From Buddleja alternifolia (lineage: Eukaryota; Streptophyta; Magnoliopsida; Lamiales; Scrophulariaceae): a DNA stretch of 64,000 nucleotides. Positions within the stretch are counted from its first letter, which is position 1. Each line of letters starts with the position of its first letter. Below are positions 1 to 9,736 of this stretch, piece by piece. Both the position numbers and the translations under genes were made by a program. The DNA is taken from contig CM033399.1 in the NCBI GenBank assembly GCA_019426215.1, positions 24,809,022 to 24,873,021 of the forward strand. The letters run 5' to 3'. The notes under the pieces were generated by a model. The model ran no database searches. It was given only the letters and a program-made list of their open reading frames with translations, and was not told where the DNA came from.

Positions 1-1
1 C

Positions 2-148
2 GAGGATGTGCATGAGTCGGGTGCCATAGTTCCTATGGACGGTGATGATGAGGCTCATGATGACGAGGGTAGCCCTTTGATCGATTTGGCTGATCTAGAG
101 GGCGGAGCGAATGAGGATTATATTGACCGTTTTGGCACCGAGGATTAG
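2..148 (+). CDS. C-terminal tail of a retrotransposon ORF (partial)
   Basis: An open frame enters from the left edge and stops with TAG at 146-148, giving about 48 residues. The tail is very acidic (runs of Asp/Glu with Gly and Leu) and contains no catalytic motif. Its position just upstream of a long non-coding region and a polypurine tract suggests the last ORF of the Gypsy element, perhaps the end of pol or of the extra 3' ORF found in Athila-like elements. I cannot tell which from the tail alone. It is too short to appear as an independent ORF because its start lies outside the window. Confidence 0.5.
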   Translation, partial: EDVHESGAIVPMDGDDEAHDDEGSPLIDLADLEGGANEDYIDRFGTED

Positions 149-1800
149 TTTTGGCTTGTATTTTCCATTTCCTGTCTCGCTTTGTCGTTTTGTTTATCTT
201 TTGATTTGTTTTGTTGGATATTGTTGTATGTTGGATGCTCTTTTGTTTCCTTTCTAGTTCGTTATCTTTGCATCTTCTAGTATGTTTGTTTCGTTGTGCT
301 TTCATCATTTCTATCCAATACTTGATGATTCGTATGGCTAGCATCGTTTAATGTATAGTTGTTGCATTCATTGATCACACCGCTGTTGGCACTCTTGGAC
401 ACATTTGCATTCGAGGACTCGGGTCTGCTTTTCAGCACCCCTATGGTGACATGTACTTTGCCCTTCTCTTTTTCGAGCATTGGGGACAATGTTCATGATA
501 AGTTTGGGGGGGGGGGGGTATACTAGATCCATTATAGTCATGTTTATTCATGTTTTACATATTTCGGTCCAAGTTTGGGGGGGGGGGGTGTTGTACCTCT
601 ACATGTGAAATGTGTGCAATTTTAATTTTTTTTGGATAGAATTTCAACCCTTCACTTGAGGCATTGAGCATGGTTAATTTGAATACATGGTATGTTTTCT
701 CTATCAATTTGGTTTTTAATGGCTATACACATCGTTTCCTTGCTCGTGGGACCCTAAACGTGACTAGATTATCTTTAAGATGATTCACATATGCACATAA
801 ATCGAGGGTAGAGGAGTTGAGTGGGCAACCATTTTGAAACACTTAAAGGCTTGATCCCGAAAATATCAACTTAGAATTTTCACATGTGTTATGAGTTGAG
901 AACGTTAACTTCGTATGCTTAATAATATTAAAAAGAGGTTGAACATTGGTATGACTGCAAAAGTCCGGCTTAATAGATACTGGGGGCGAAGAGCACCATG
1001 CCTAGAATATTGTACTATTATGCTAATTTGAGCTAAGCTCAAGCCAATGCAAGTGTTAAGTGAATAAGGACCTAGTTTGATTTTGTGGCCTTTGACACTC
1101 GAGCGATTAAGCCCTTAGGAGTGTCTCCACACTTGATACCCTAAAGTCGTCTGGTTTGGGAGTTATTGGCCTAAAGCTCGTTACAAGGGTGTCATAGAAA
1201 GCCTAAGAGGATCGAACATTGCACATGGTCTAGCCTCTAATGTTTCGAGTTGAAAGTTAAAGCCGAAAGTGGAATGAAGTGATGAATTTTTAAGTGGCTA
1301 TGAAGTTGTATTCAATTCTCGTACCATGTGAATAATCAAAAGTTGATAAATATGGGGTTAATTCTTGAAAAGTGGTAAGAATGTCACTCGACTATAATAC
1401 TTGAGATTTATTACACTACATCCTTAGGATGATCTTTTCGATGTTAAGGCGTAACATGAGCAAGTGTGTGATGTGTATATATTTGTAATTTGAGCTTAAA
1501 CAGATGAATTCATACCATTGTGTGCTATTAATCATTGTAATTTACATTGAGTGATCGGGGTTGAAAATCTTTCGATTTTGTGGGTATATCGTCTGCAAAC
1601 CCTCACGAGACTATAACTCGTCCTTTGAGGTAACTCAAGGGTTCAAAGGCTTGTTGCATCCGCTAAATGCAACCGTTTACTCCACGAAAGTGAGTGAGGT
1701 AGTTTCTTTTTTTTTTATTTTTTTTCCCTGTGGTTGATGATGAGTTCGTATCTTGTGCTTTTTCTTGCTCGAGGACGAGCAAGTGATAAGTTTGGGGGGG
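149..1800 (+). other. Non-coding 3' region and polypurine tract of the Gypsy element
   Basis: No believable coding sequence is present; the short minus-strand ORFs here have no family features. Two long G runs (near 508-520 and 579-590), each preceded by AAGTTT, look like decayed extra copies of the polypurine tract. The functional tract is AAGTTTGGGGGGG ending at 1800. The stretch around 1560-1700 (a 'tttgtgggtatat..ctgcaaaccctca' core) is similar to the reverse complement of 63080-63180, which ties the two Gypsy ends of the window together. Confidence 0.6.
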
Positions 1801-1983
1801 TCGATAGGAGTCGTTTTTACATAAGTTTTTAGGTCCTTTTAATGACAATTCAGGCCCATATATAGTTTATTTCGTGCCACTCGTGCGTTTAATATGTGTG
1901 TAAAGTGCTTTCAGGTAGTAAGCGACGATGGACGAAGAAAAGGGCAAAAAGACGACTCATTTACCCAACTCTGCTCAAGGCTG

Positions 1984-2205
1984 CGCACTGAGGCGCCTAG
2001 GCGCCATTGTTCTCGCGCCCAGGTGCGACCCAGCAAACAAGATTAAAGCTTCGCACTGAGGCGCCTGAACCACCACGCCTAGGCGCCACACATCGCGCGC
2101 CTGGGCGCCCCATTTTCCGCGCCTGGGCGCCTTGGAACTTTTTCCCCAAGAAAGATACGCCACATAGGCGGCGCCTAGGCGCCGATCAATGCGTGCCCAG
2201 GTGCC
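1984..2205 (+). repeat. GGCGCC palindrome cluster in the Gypsy LTR U3
   Basis: Eight copies of the palindrome GGCGCC occur in about 220 bases, several arranged as GGCGCCTAGGCGCC, in an otherwise AT-rich element. The cluster ends roughly 20 bases before a TATA box. Position and palindromic form suggest a transcription-factor or silencing-related element in U3, but that is inference. Confidence 0.7.
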
Positions 2206-2226
2206 GCGATAACAGAATTTTGGAAC

Positions 2227-2236
2227 TATAAATAGG
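2227..2236 (+). promoter_or_regulatory. TATA box of the Gypsy LTR
   Basis: TATAAATAGG stands just downstream of the GGCGCC cluster and well inside the LTR, the usual site of the U3 promoter. It would start transcription at about 2260-2270. Confidence 0.55.
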
Positions 2237-3235
2237 ATTTTTCAATTCATTTTGAGGGTTCTGAATCTTGGGAATTGGGAGCATTTTCTGGGGTTTTGGG
2301 CCATTATCACTGATCTTGAAGAGCAAGAAGAGGATAAGAGCCAAGGATTGAAGCTACATTAAAAGATCTATTGTCATTCAACCTTATAGGGAGTTCCTTT
2401 CATTGTTCATTGCATTTGATGTTTACATTTATGTATAAGAACATGTTGAATTCTGCTATGTTGATAGTTGTGGGCTAAATTCATATGGCTAGGGCCTTGT
2501 AAGAATTGATTTGTGAATTATTCGTATTATTGATAATTGTTGAATTAATTCCTTTGTTGCTATGTGTTATGAATTTGTGCTTATATTCCTTACATGTGAT
2601 TGATCACCATATGTATTATAAATTGCCTAGTTTAGCATCTTGAGAAAGAGTTAAGTTAGGGTGCAAGGAATTCATAACATCACCGATCAAATAGGAGTTG
2701 CCCTAGACATAGGTAAAGACTCCCGGGTGAAGTCGTTCGATTCTAATCGAGTAAACTCTAGTTCCTCAATGCATGCTTAGAGGTTAGATTTCCGGGTAGA
2801 CATACTTAGGAAACCGCCGCTTAAGTGTAGGAGCATATCGCGAGACATCGGGTATTCTTTACCTTAGGAGTTTTCACCATAGCAACTAGGTCTAATAATT
2901 CAACAAGAGTCTTTGTGCGGATAAGGATCAAATCAAGTCTTGCATGTGCCTTAGTCTAGTTCTCGCGCTTGAGTTTCAATCTGTTGCTTGTTCTTATTTC
3001 TTTTGCTCTTTGTTTGCTTACTTGTTTTACTCTTAATTTCCGTTAATTCGTCTTTACGTTTATTCGAAAATCATAAGCTTAAAATCCAAGTCTCCGTGGT
3101 TCGACAACCCGGACTTATTTTGTCCATTTTTATTACTACACGACTAGTATACTTGCTACCAAGCATGTTAGCTTCTAGCGTGTCAATTTTTTTCCATGTA
3201 CATGAAGGTTATAGACTGAGCAGGTAAAATAATAA

Positions 3236-3500
3236 TAATAATAATAATATACAGCGGTTAAAAAATTAACCGCTGTAATAGGCCACACTATTACAACGTT
3301 TAAAAAATTAACCGTTGTAATTGGCCACCCTATTACAGCAGTTAAACTATTAGCTGCTGTAATAGGATGCCTATTACAACGTTAATTTTTTAACCGCTGT
3401 AATAGGCATGACCCCTATTACAACGGTGCCTATTACAGCGGTTAAAACTAATGTAATAGGTGTAAATAAATTGTTGTAATAGGCATTTTTTGGGGTAGTA
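3236..3500. mobile_element. End fragment of a CACTA (En/Spm)-like transposon with subterminal hairpins
   Basis: The stretch is a chain of imperfect inverted repeats built on ACAGCGGTTAA and its complement TTAACCGCTGT, joined by 'aatagg' or 'attac' spacers. It ends with GGCATTTTTTGGGGTAGTA, whose complement reads TACTACCCCAAAAAATGCC, one base away from the canonical CACTA terminus. Short inverted subterminal repeats next to a CACTA end are typical of En/Spm elements. The opposite terminus is not visible; the left side runs into a trinucleotide repeat and the Gypsy LTR, so this is a truncated end. Confidence 0.6.
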
Positions 3501-4297
3501 ACATCCTCAATATTCCTACAAGTTACCACCTCCACCACCAAAGAAGTACTCTTATGGCTCACCTCCACCGCCAAAAATATACTCTTATAGCTCATCCCCG
3601 CCACCACTATACTACTATAAGTCGCCTCCACCTCCTAACTACGTAGAACATCCTCAATATTCTTACAAGTCACCACCCTTACCACCAAAGAAGTACTCTT
3701 ATAGCTCGCCGCCACCATACTACTATAAGTCACCTCCACCACCTAAGCACATAGAACATTTTCAATATTCCTACAATTCACCACCTCCACCACCAAAGAA
3801 GTACTCTTATAGCTCACTGCCGCCACCATCATACTACTATAAGTCACCTCCACCTCTTAAGCATGTAGAACGTCCTCAATATTCCTACAAGTCACCACCT
3901 CCACCACTAAAGCAGTACTCTTACAGCTCACCACCACCACCAAGGAAGTACTCTTATAGTTCACCGTCGCCAGCTCCAAAGCATGTAGAACATCCTAAAT
4001 ATTCTTACAAGTCACCACACCCACCACCACCAAAGAAATACTCTTATATCTCACCTCCACCACCGAAGCATGTTGAGCATTCTCAATATTCATACAAGTC
4101 ACCACCTCCACCACCAAGAAAATACTCTTATAGCTCCCCACCACCACCGTACTACTATAATTCACCTCCACCTCCCATCCACATCGAGCATCCGCAATAT
4201 GAATACAAATCGCCTCCCCCTCCACAAAATAAATACTAATACAAATCACCACCACCACCACAACACTCTGAACAATCACCAACATACAAGCCACCAC

Positions 4298-4474
4298 TAA
4301 AGTAAACGAAGAAGAATGAGATGTGGGGAAGCTTTTTTATGTATTTCATTAATTCGTATAAAACCCTAAAAAACACAATTTATACACTAAGCTAAGACAC
4401 CTATACAAGGTAAAAGACCTAAATAAGGTAACACCTAATTACATAAAATAAAGAACTATTTTATATTTACAATA
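4298..4474 (-). repeat. Copia-1 3' LTR
   Basis: This 177-bp direct repeat matches 8834-9009. In element orientation it starts TATTGTAAAT and ends TTTACTTTA. It abuts the polypurine tract at 4475. Confidence 0.9.
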
Positions 4475-4487
4475 CTCCCCCTCAAGT
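4475..4487 (-). other. Copia-1 polypurine tract
   Basis: Read on the minus strand this is CTTGAGGGGGAG, directly before the 3' LTR. It is the plus-strand priming site for reverse transcription and fixes the element's orientation. Confidence 0.8.
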
Positions 4488-4489
4488 TT

Positions 4490-5070
4490 GCACATGCAAA
4501 TCGTGGATGCCCAACTTGCCCAAAAGAAATAAGAATTTTGAACGAGGAAGAGATTTTGTGAAGGTGTCCGCAGGTTGACATTGAGTTCAAACATGTCTAG
4601 TAATAATGGCACCGGTTTGCACTTATTCTCGAACAAAATGACAATCAATCTCAATATGTTTTGTCCTCTCGTGAAAAATCGGATTGGCAGCGATATGAAT
4701 GGCAGACTGGCTATCACAGAAAAGAGTCATAGGAGCAGAATGTGATATATCGAGTGACTCTAAGAACATTTTCAACCAAATAAGTTCATTTGTGGCCCCG
4801 GCCATAGCTCGATATTCGGCCTCAGCTGAAGAATGGGAAACCGTGGTCTGCTTTTTAGTCTTCCAAGAAATAGGAGATTGCCCAAGCATGACAAAATAAC
4901 CAGTAATGGAGCGACGAATGCTAGGACAATTGGCCCAATCCGAGTCACAAAAGGTGCGTAATTTGAAGTCATTATCAGCGCAAAAAAATCCCTTGCCCGG
5001 GTGTCCTTTGATATATCGAACAACCCGCAACGCAGCCTCAAGATGTGCCTTTCGTGGAGCTTGAGCGAAC
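4490..5070 (-). pseudogene. Copia-1 RNase H domain
   Basis: The minus-strand frame ending at 4623 carries the Copia RNase H1 hallmarks: CDSDWANCP, a KTKKQTTVSHSSAEAEYRAMA block, and LFCDSQSAIHIAANP, followed by HERTKHIEIDCHFVRE. These supply the acidic metal-binding residues that degrade template RNA during reverse transcription. The frame breaks after HFVRE, and the usual ADxFTKxLP ending follows past a stop. It continues from the reverse transcriptase upstream on the same strand. Confidence 0.85.
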
Positions 5071-5090
5071 TATGATAGGAAATGGACCGA

Positions 5091-6041
5091 TTAAGCAATG
5101 TCAGGTGGGGTGATCATGAGACATATGAGGCAACCAACAAGTCTACGATATGTAGCATCATCTGTTAACAATTCTCTATCTGACAAGACGAGTCGATGCC
5201 CATGATCCATAGGTGTAGCAGCCAACTTGCAACCAAGTAGTCCCATTTCTGTCAGAATATCCAATGCATACTTCATTTGACACAGAGATATGCCTATGGA
5301 AGAATGAGCAACTTCGATTCCCGAAAAATACTTAAAAACCCATAAATCCTTGATGTGAAAATCATTATTAAGATAGGATTTAAAGGTTGAACATGCAACA
5401 TTATCATTCCCCATCAAGATAATGTCGTCCACATAAACGAGCAAGCCCAAAAACACATCACCTCATTTGTAAGTAAACAATGAATAATCAGCATGAGACT
5501 GCTCAAAACCGTACCGCTGCAGGGATGCATTCAACTTAGCAAACCAATTACGAGAAGTCCAACGTATACCATAGATGGATTTGCGTAACCGAAACACCCA
5601 CCCCATCGAATCATGAAAACCCGGAGGTAACTGCATATAAACCTCCTCATCGAGATCTCCATGCAAAAATGCATTGTTGACATCCAATTGATGCAATTCC
5701 CATCCCCGAGCCACGACAACAGATAAAAAAAGTCGAACAGACACCAGCTTAGCCACTGGTGCAAAAGTCTCATGAAAGTCGAGCCCTTCAACTTAGGTAA
5801 ACCCCTTTGCCACTAACCACGCCTTGTAACGTTCAATGGTCCTGTTAAAATTATATTTAATTTTAAAGACCCACTTACATGTGATAGGCGTTTTTTGAAG
5901 TGGCAGGGGTTCCAAAGTCCACGTTTGATTGGCAGCCAAAGCTGCAATTTCATGAGCCATCGCTGGCTGCCACTCTTCATGCGTGGCCTCCTTCTTATAA
6001 CTACTAGGCTCAATGATCGAGCTGATCGAATTTAAGAACAC
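5091..6041 (-). pseudogene. Copia-1 reverse transcriptase
   Basis: Three overlapping minus-strand segments carry the Copia reverse transcriptase: TCKWVFKIKYN and KAWLVAKGFT at the N-terminus, then [16 protein letters not shown] and EEVYMQLPPGF, then the polymerase motif VYVDDIIL near 5430. The normal domain is one frame; here stops near 5795 and 5460 split it. The catalytic YVDD box itself is preserved. The protein would copy element RNA to DNA in cytoplasmic particles. Confidence 0.88.
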
Positions 6042-6229
6042 CTGGTGACCCTAAGGGAAGTGGTCAGAGGATAAGTAATTTGCCAAAGGATAACACGTAC
6101 CTGAGGAGCGTGGATGGAGTGGTGGTTGTTGAGAGGGGGTTCTTCAACTATCTTCGGCTCAGAACAAGAAGGCTCGGTAATTGTGGAATAAACAACATAA
6201 TTGCTGAATTTAGCCTGAAGTCGCGTCTC

Positions 6230-7506
6230 TCAGCACGGTCGGGAATCAATCTCTGCCACGACGGGATCTTCTTCATTAGCCTGTACAGGTGTCGTATCCA
6301 CAATCAATTCCGGGGACTCACTCCCGCTCAAATCCAAATTATCCACAAGAACATCAACGCCCGTGTTCAGGGGTGCTCCAGTATCATTCACAACAATCGA
6401 TATGTCACGGTTTTTACGAAAGGGAAATACTTCCTCATAAAAGGAGACATCACGAGACGAAAAGAATTCAAACATATCCGTATCATATAATCGCCAAGCT
6501 TTCTTGCCATGCGGATATCCTATAAAAATACATCGATAACTATGAGACGAGAACGTATCGGTGGGTTTCGGTGCAACACGAGCATAACAAAGGCAACTGA
6601 AAACTCGGAAATGGACATAATTCGGTTTGACTCCAAATAAGATCTCATAGGGCGATTTGCTATGTAATTTCACTGTAGGATTATAATTAATCAAGTAAAC
6701 CACCGTCAAAATGCAATCGCCGCAGAACTTGATAGGTAAATTTGCTTAAAAACATAGAGCTCGAGCCACCTCAAGAATATTCCTATGTCTCCATTTCACA
6801 CATCCATTTTGTTGCGGGGTATGCGTACAACTCGTTTCATGAACAATTCCATGTCTACTATAAAAATCACGCATCACATGAGAATCAAATTCCATCCACT
6901 GCGAATGTGTTTAACTGTTTTGTCAAATTGTGTTTTCACGAGAACACAAAAATTAATAAGACAACGACTGGTTTTACTTTTCTCTTTAATAAGATAAACC
7001 CATACAGAACGACTATGATCATTAACTATAGTCAAGAAATAATGCGCACCACTACTCGAAGCCTTGTGGTAAGGCCCCCATAGATCATAATGAATTAAAT
7101 CAAAAACATTTGCTGCATTTTTATTACTTAATAGAAATACGGTTCGAGTTTGCTTTGCTCGGAAACAACTATCACAAACAAAATCCTTTTTACTCCCTAC
7201 TCTACCTACTTCAGAAATATAAGATAAGTGTTGGTTTGGCTGATGTCCCAAATGTCGATGCTATCACGAGAATCCTCTCACATTCTTCAATGCAGCGTGT
7301 GATCCCATCAACGCCAAAAAATAGACCCCCCTTCGAAGCTTACCCACTCCAATCAACGTCCTCGAGGTGCGGTCCTGTATCAGACAAAAATCATCAGCGA
7401 AAACAATTTGACAGTTCATCTCAACAATCAATTGTCGAACTGAAATCAAGTTGCAAGTTAAATTTGGAACATATAAGACATTATGTAATTTAACATGTTC
7501 ATCCAT
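6230..7506 (-). pseudogene. Copia-1 GAG-pre-integrase and integrase
   Basis: The segment 7264-7506 resembles the linker before integrase (LHNVLYVPNLTCNLISVRQL). The segment 6874-7251 has the His-His/Cys-Cys zinc finger (GHQ..H, CDSCFRAKQT), then DLWGPYHK and TIVNDHSRSVWVYLI with the first catalytic Asp. The 6230-6709 segment is the integrase C-terminal part (SPYEILFGVKPNY, FIGYPHGKKAWRLYD). Stops and a frameshift near 6720-6870 break it. Confidence 0.82.
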
Positions 7507-7578
7507 AACAACTTCACCTTGTTTGGTAGCACTCGTGTGAGTCCCATTCAGTAGCAGAACGGGGATCGAGTGAGTAGC

Positions 7579-7788
7579 TCAAACTTCTGTCAAAAAAGCT
7601 AAGTCCCCTGTCATATGGTTGGATGCTCCTCTGTCCAAAATCCACACGAATTCATTACAAGTTTTACCTGAAAGTTTTTCAACATTCTCATCCTTAATCA
7701 ATGCTAGCAGCTTTTGAATTTGTTCACTTGAAAAACCTTGTAGCGCTTGTGAGGTATCGGACTGCATCCCAGCCGTGTGATAAGCCAT
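7579..7788 (-). pseudogene. Copia-1 protease region
   Basis: The sequence WILDRGASNHMTGD corresponds to the aspartic protease core, normally D-S-G-A-S-x-H-M-T. Ser has become Arg next to the catalytic Asp, which would likely impair the enzyme even if the frame were open. It follows the gag nucleocapsid region on the minus strand and precedes the integrase linker, as expected in Copia pol. Confidence 0.75.
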
Positions 7789-7799
7789 AGCCTGTTCTT

Positions 7800-8728
7800 A
7801 GTTACGAGTCGTCGCATTGCCACCATTCTGCCCAGTTTTCCGAATCGGGTCTCCTCGATCGCGACCCCACGGCCCGCACCACCAAGTGGGATAACCGATA
7901 ATCTCAAAACAATTCTCAATGTTGTGGCCACTTCAATCACACTTCGAATACTTCTTCTCGACACCACTTCATGTCTTGGATTGTCCGAAATATTGCCTAG
8001 CTCGCGCCTTTTGAGTTTTCTGTGCAGCCAAGGCAATAGCTTCCACTTTATCCTCTTGATCACGAGCTCTCAACCTGTGCCGTTCCTCACGAGTAATCAA
8101 CGCATAAGCTTTGCTAATGGTGGGAAGTGGATCCATATTGAGGACTTGAGAACTTATGTTCCCAAATCCGCATCGTCTAACCCCATGAGAAATTGGTGAA
8201 GTTTCTCTTCTTCTTATTCCTTGATCAATTCTTTGGCTGCTCCAAAAGTGCACTTCAAAACCTTCGAATAGCTAGCCAACTCGTCCCACATCCCTTTCAA
8301 TTTGGTGTAGTAGGATACGATCGACATTCCTTGTTGCCTAAGAGACGCGATCTCTCCCTTTAACCCATGAATTTGGGGTGTGTTTCCAACGACAAATCTC
8401 TCACGAAGTTCATCCCATACGGCCTTGGCCATTTATTTATATGCTATGCTCGGCTGTATCGACTTATCAATGGAGTTGAAAATCCATGATATCAACATTG
8501 GGTTACAAGCCACCCAATTAGTCTCCTCTACCGATCCCATAACCGATTTCTTCAAAGTTCCGTCAACAAACCCTAGTTTTTTTTTGCTCTCAAGGCCTTC
8601 GCCATCACCTTCTCCCACATATCAAAGTTGTCTCCGATTAAAACACATGTCGTAATCATGGCACCTGGATTTTCTGACATTGACAAGAACAAAGGCGAGG
8701 ACGGTTCAATGTTCCTCTTGTCCGTCAT
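7800..8728 (-). pseudogene. Copia-1 gag
   Basis: A start codon lies at 8728 on the minus strand, soon after the primer site. Fragments in different frames show the plant Copia gag pattern: a KKLGFVDGTLKK..W..CNPMLISWIFNSI block, then AVWDELRERF...KGMWDELASY, then LPTISKAYALITREERHR. A degenerate zinc knuckle follows near 7890-7960 (..KCD, stop, SGHNIENC), lacking its first Cys. At least three frame changes or stops inactivate it. Confidence 0.8.
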
Positions 8729-8820
8729 GGTCGGTGATGATAACTATAAAGAAATCGGAGGGTGTATATGTGATCGGGGCTGTTTATGGTGAGGCGAATA
8801 TTCAGATTTGTGATAAAACC

Positions 8821-8833
8821 TGCTCTGGTACCA
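8821..8833 (-). other. Copia-1 primer-binding site
   Basis: On the minus strand TGGTACCAGAGCA follows the 5' LTR with no spacer. It is one base off the usual TGGTATCAGAGC complementary to the 3' end of initiator methionine tRNA. Confidence 0.85.
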
Positions 8834-9009
8834 TAAAGTAAACGAAGAAGAAGTAGACGTGGGGAAGCTTTTTCATGTATTTTATTAACTCGTATAAAAC
8901 CCTAACAAACACAATTTATACACTAAGCTAAGACACCTATACAAGGTAAAGACCTGAATAAGGTAACAACTAATTACATAAAATAAAGAACTATTTTATA
9001 TTTACAATA
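8834..9009 (-). repeat. Copia-1 5' LTR
   Basis: This 176-bp repeat is the partner of 4298-4474. It is followed on its right by the second copy of the ACCAC target duplication. Confidence 0.9.
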
Positions 9010-9109
9010 ACCACCTCCGCCATATTACTATAGATCTCCACCACCTCCATCACCATCACTTCCCACACCTTACTACTATAATTCACCTCCTCTTCCTAAG
9101 CAGTATTAA

Positions 9110-9507
9110 GGAAGTTTTTGTTATTTATGATTTAGTTGGAACATCTAAGTTCATGTCGAACTGGTTGTTTTTAATACCCATGTTTTTTGTCCTTCTCCAT
9201 TTGGAATGCACCGCGTCAGTAAGCGAGGGTTTGAGTTCAAATCCCTGTTTTGTATTTTTTGCCTTGTATCAACAACTAATGAAAATTCAGTTTTGATGGA
9301 TAATTAGATTATATTTATATGAATTTATTAGCTCATATTTCTTGTGATCTAATTATGGTAATTTTGTCGTCCACTTTAATCCATTAGGGATGAAGTTAGT
9401 TTTACACTTTTCGATAATCTCACACAGTAATTGAGAACAACCAAGATCAGAGTAGTAATAGCAGCAGGCCTACTGGATTTTTTAGCAATAGATGCAACGA
9501 TCATGAT
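9110..9507. other. Extensin 3' flank and left edge of duplication copy A
   Basis: No gene is visible. The first part is presumably the former extensin 3' untranslated region. From 9374 the sequence matches 50910 onward, so the duplication starts here. A stretch at 9200-9245 has a B-box-like GTTCAAATCC preceded by a run rich in GCG and GAG, which faintly resembles a tRNA-derived SINE; I do not call it. Confidence 0.5.
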
Positions 9508-9736
9508 CAGGGACGGATCCAGGAATTAGAGGTTGGGGGGGCCAAAGTACCATTAACGAATTTTTTTTTGCATGAATTAACAAAAAAAAATATACATATA
9601 TATATTTAATATTTAATTATAGCATATAGTCAAACTTATTTTTATTTTAATAGAAAGCGTATAAAAAAGAAGAAAACAAAACTAACTTTTAATAAATTTA
9701 GTACTTTCAAAAAGTAAAAGCAATTCTTCAAAAAAA

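Larger units (their letters stand above)
1..3193 (+). mobile_element. 3' end of a Gypsy (Tat/Athila-like) LTR retrotransposon
   Basis: The window opens inside a Gypsy-class element read on the plus strand: the end of an acidic ORF (to 148), about 1.65 kb of non-coding sequence, a polypurine tract at the end of that stretch, then the 3' LTR. Its signature is the tract near 1770-1800, where a CTCGAGGACGAGCAAG-like stretch is followed by AAGTTTGGGGGGG; this arrangement is characteristic of the Tat/Ogre/Athila branch. A related 3' region sits in opposite orientation at 61580-63480. The 5' end and pol lie outside the window. Class assignment is strong, lineage less so. Confidence 0.75.
1801..3193 (+). 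repeat. 3' LTR of the Gypsy element
   Basis: The LTR begins directly after the polypurine tract and runs about 1.4 kb. Near its end it has the string GTGGTTCGACAACCCGGACTTA, known from Tat-type LTR ends, and closes around 'gcgtgtcaattttttt', the place where a 5' LTR would be followed by a TGGCGCC primer site. The 5' border reads TCGATAGG rather than TG, so a first-base mutation is possible. The 3' border is uncertain by some tens of bases, and I could not identify a target duplication because the other LTR is out of view. Confidence 0.6.
4298..9009 (-). mobile_element. Copia-1, near full-length Ty1-copia retrotransposon in the extensin gene
   Basis: The element is bounded by two similar LTRs (4298-4474 and 8834-9009) and flanked by a perfect 5-bp duplication ACCAC (4293-4297 and 9010-9014). 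On the minus strand the order is LTR, methionine-tRNA primer site, gag, protease, integrase, reverse transcriptase, RNase H, polypurine tract, LTR: the Copia order. At about 4.7 kb it has normal Copia size. The LTRs differ at around ten of 176 positions by eye, and every ORF carries stops or frameshifts, so it is an old, inactive copy. The LTR ends read TA...TA instead of TG...CA. Confidence 0.92.
3502..9109 (+). pseudogene. Extensin (hydroxyproline-rich cell-wall glycoprotein) gene, broken
   Basis: Frame 3502-4297 encodes repeats of Ser-Pro-Pro-Pro-Pro with Tyr-rich linkers such as KKYSYSSPPPP, YYYKSPPPP and KHVEHPQYSYKSPPPP. These are classic extensin units: prolines are hydroxylated and glycosylated, and Tyr-X-Tyr motifs cross-link in the wall. 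The frame resumes after a Copia insertion at 9015 and ends with TAA at 9107-9109. Joining across one copy of the target duplication ACCAC keeps the frame. Three lesions are visible: the 5' end with the signal peptide is missing where the CACTA-like end abuts (3501), a TAA lies in frame at 4237-4239, and Copia-1 interrupts 4298-9009. No start codon remains, so it is a pseudogene. Confidence 0.85.

Noticed and set aside
33..489. Minus-strand ORFs of 103 and 70 codons
   Set aside because: They lie opposite the end of a Gypsy ORF and a non-coding purine-rich region; composition is low complexity.
3374..4297. Minus-strand Val-rich ORFs
   Set aside because: They are the antisense of the extensin Pro-rich repeats.
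9195..9245. SINE-like or tRNA-like B box
   Set aside because: A single short match (GTTCAAATCC) without a clear A box or tail is not enough.
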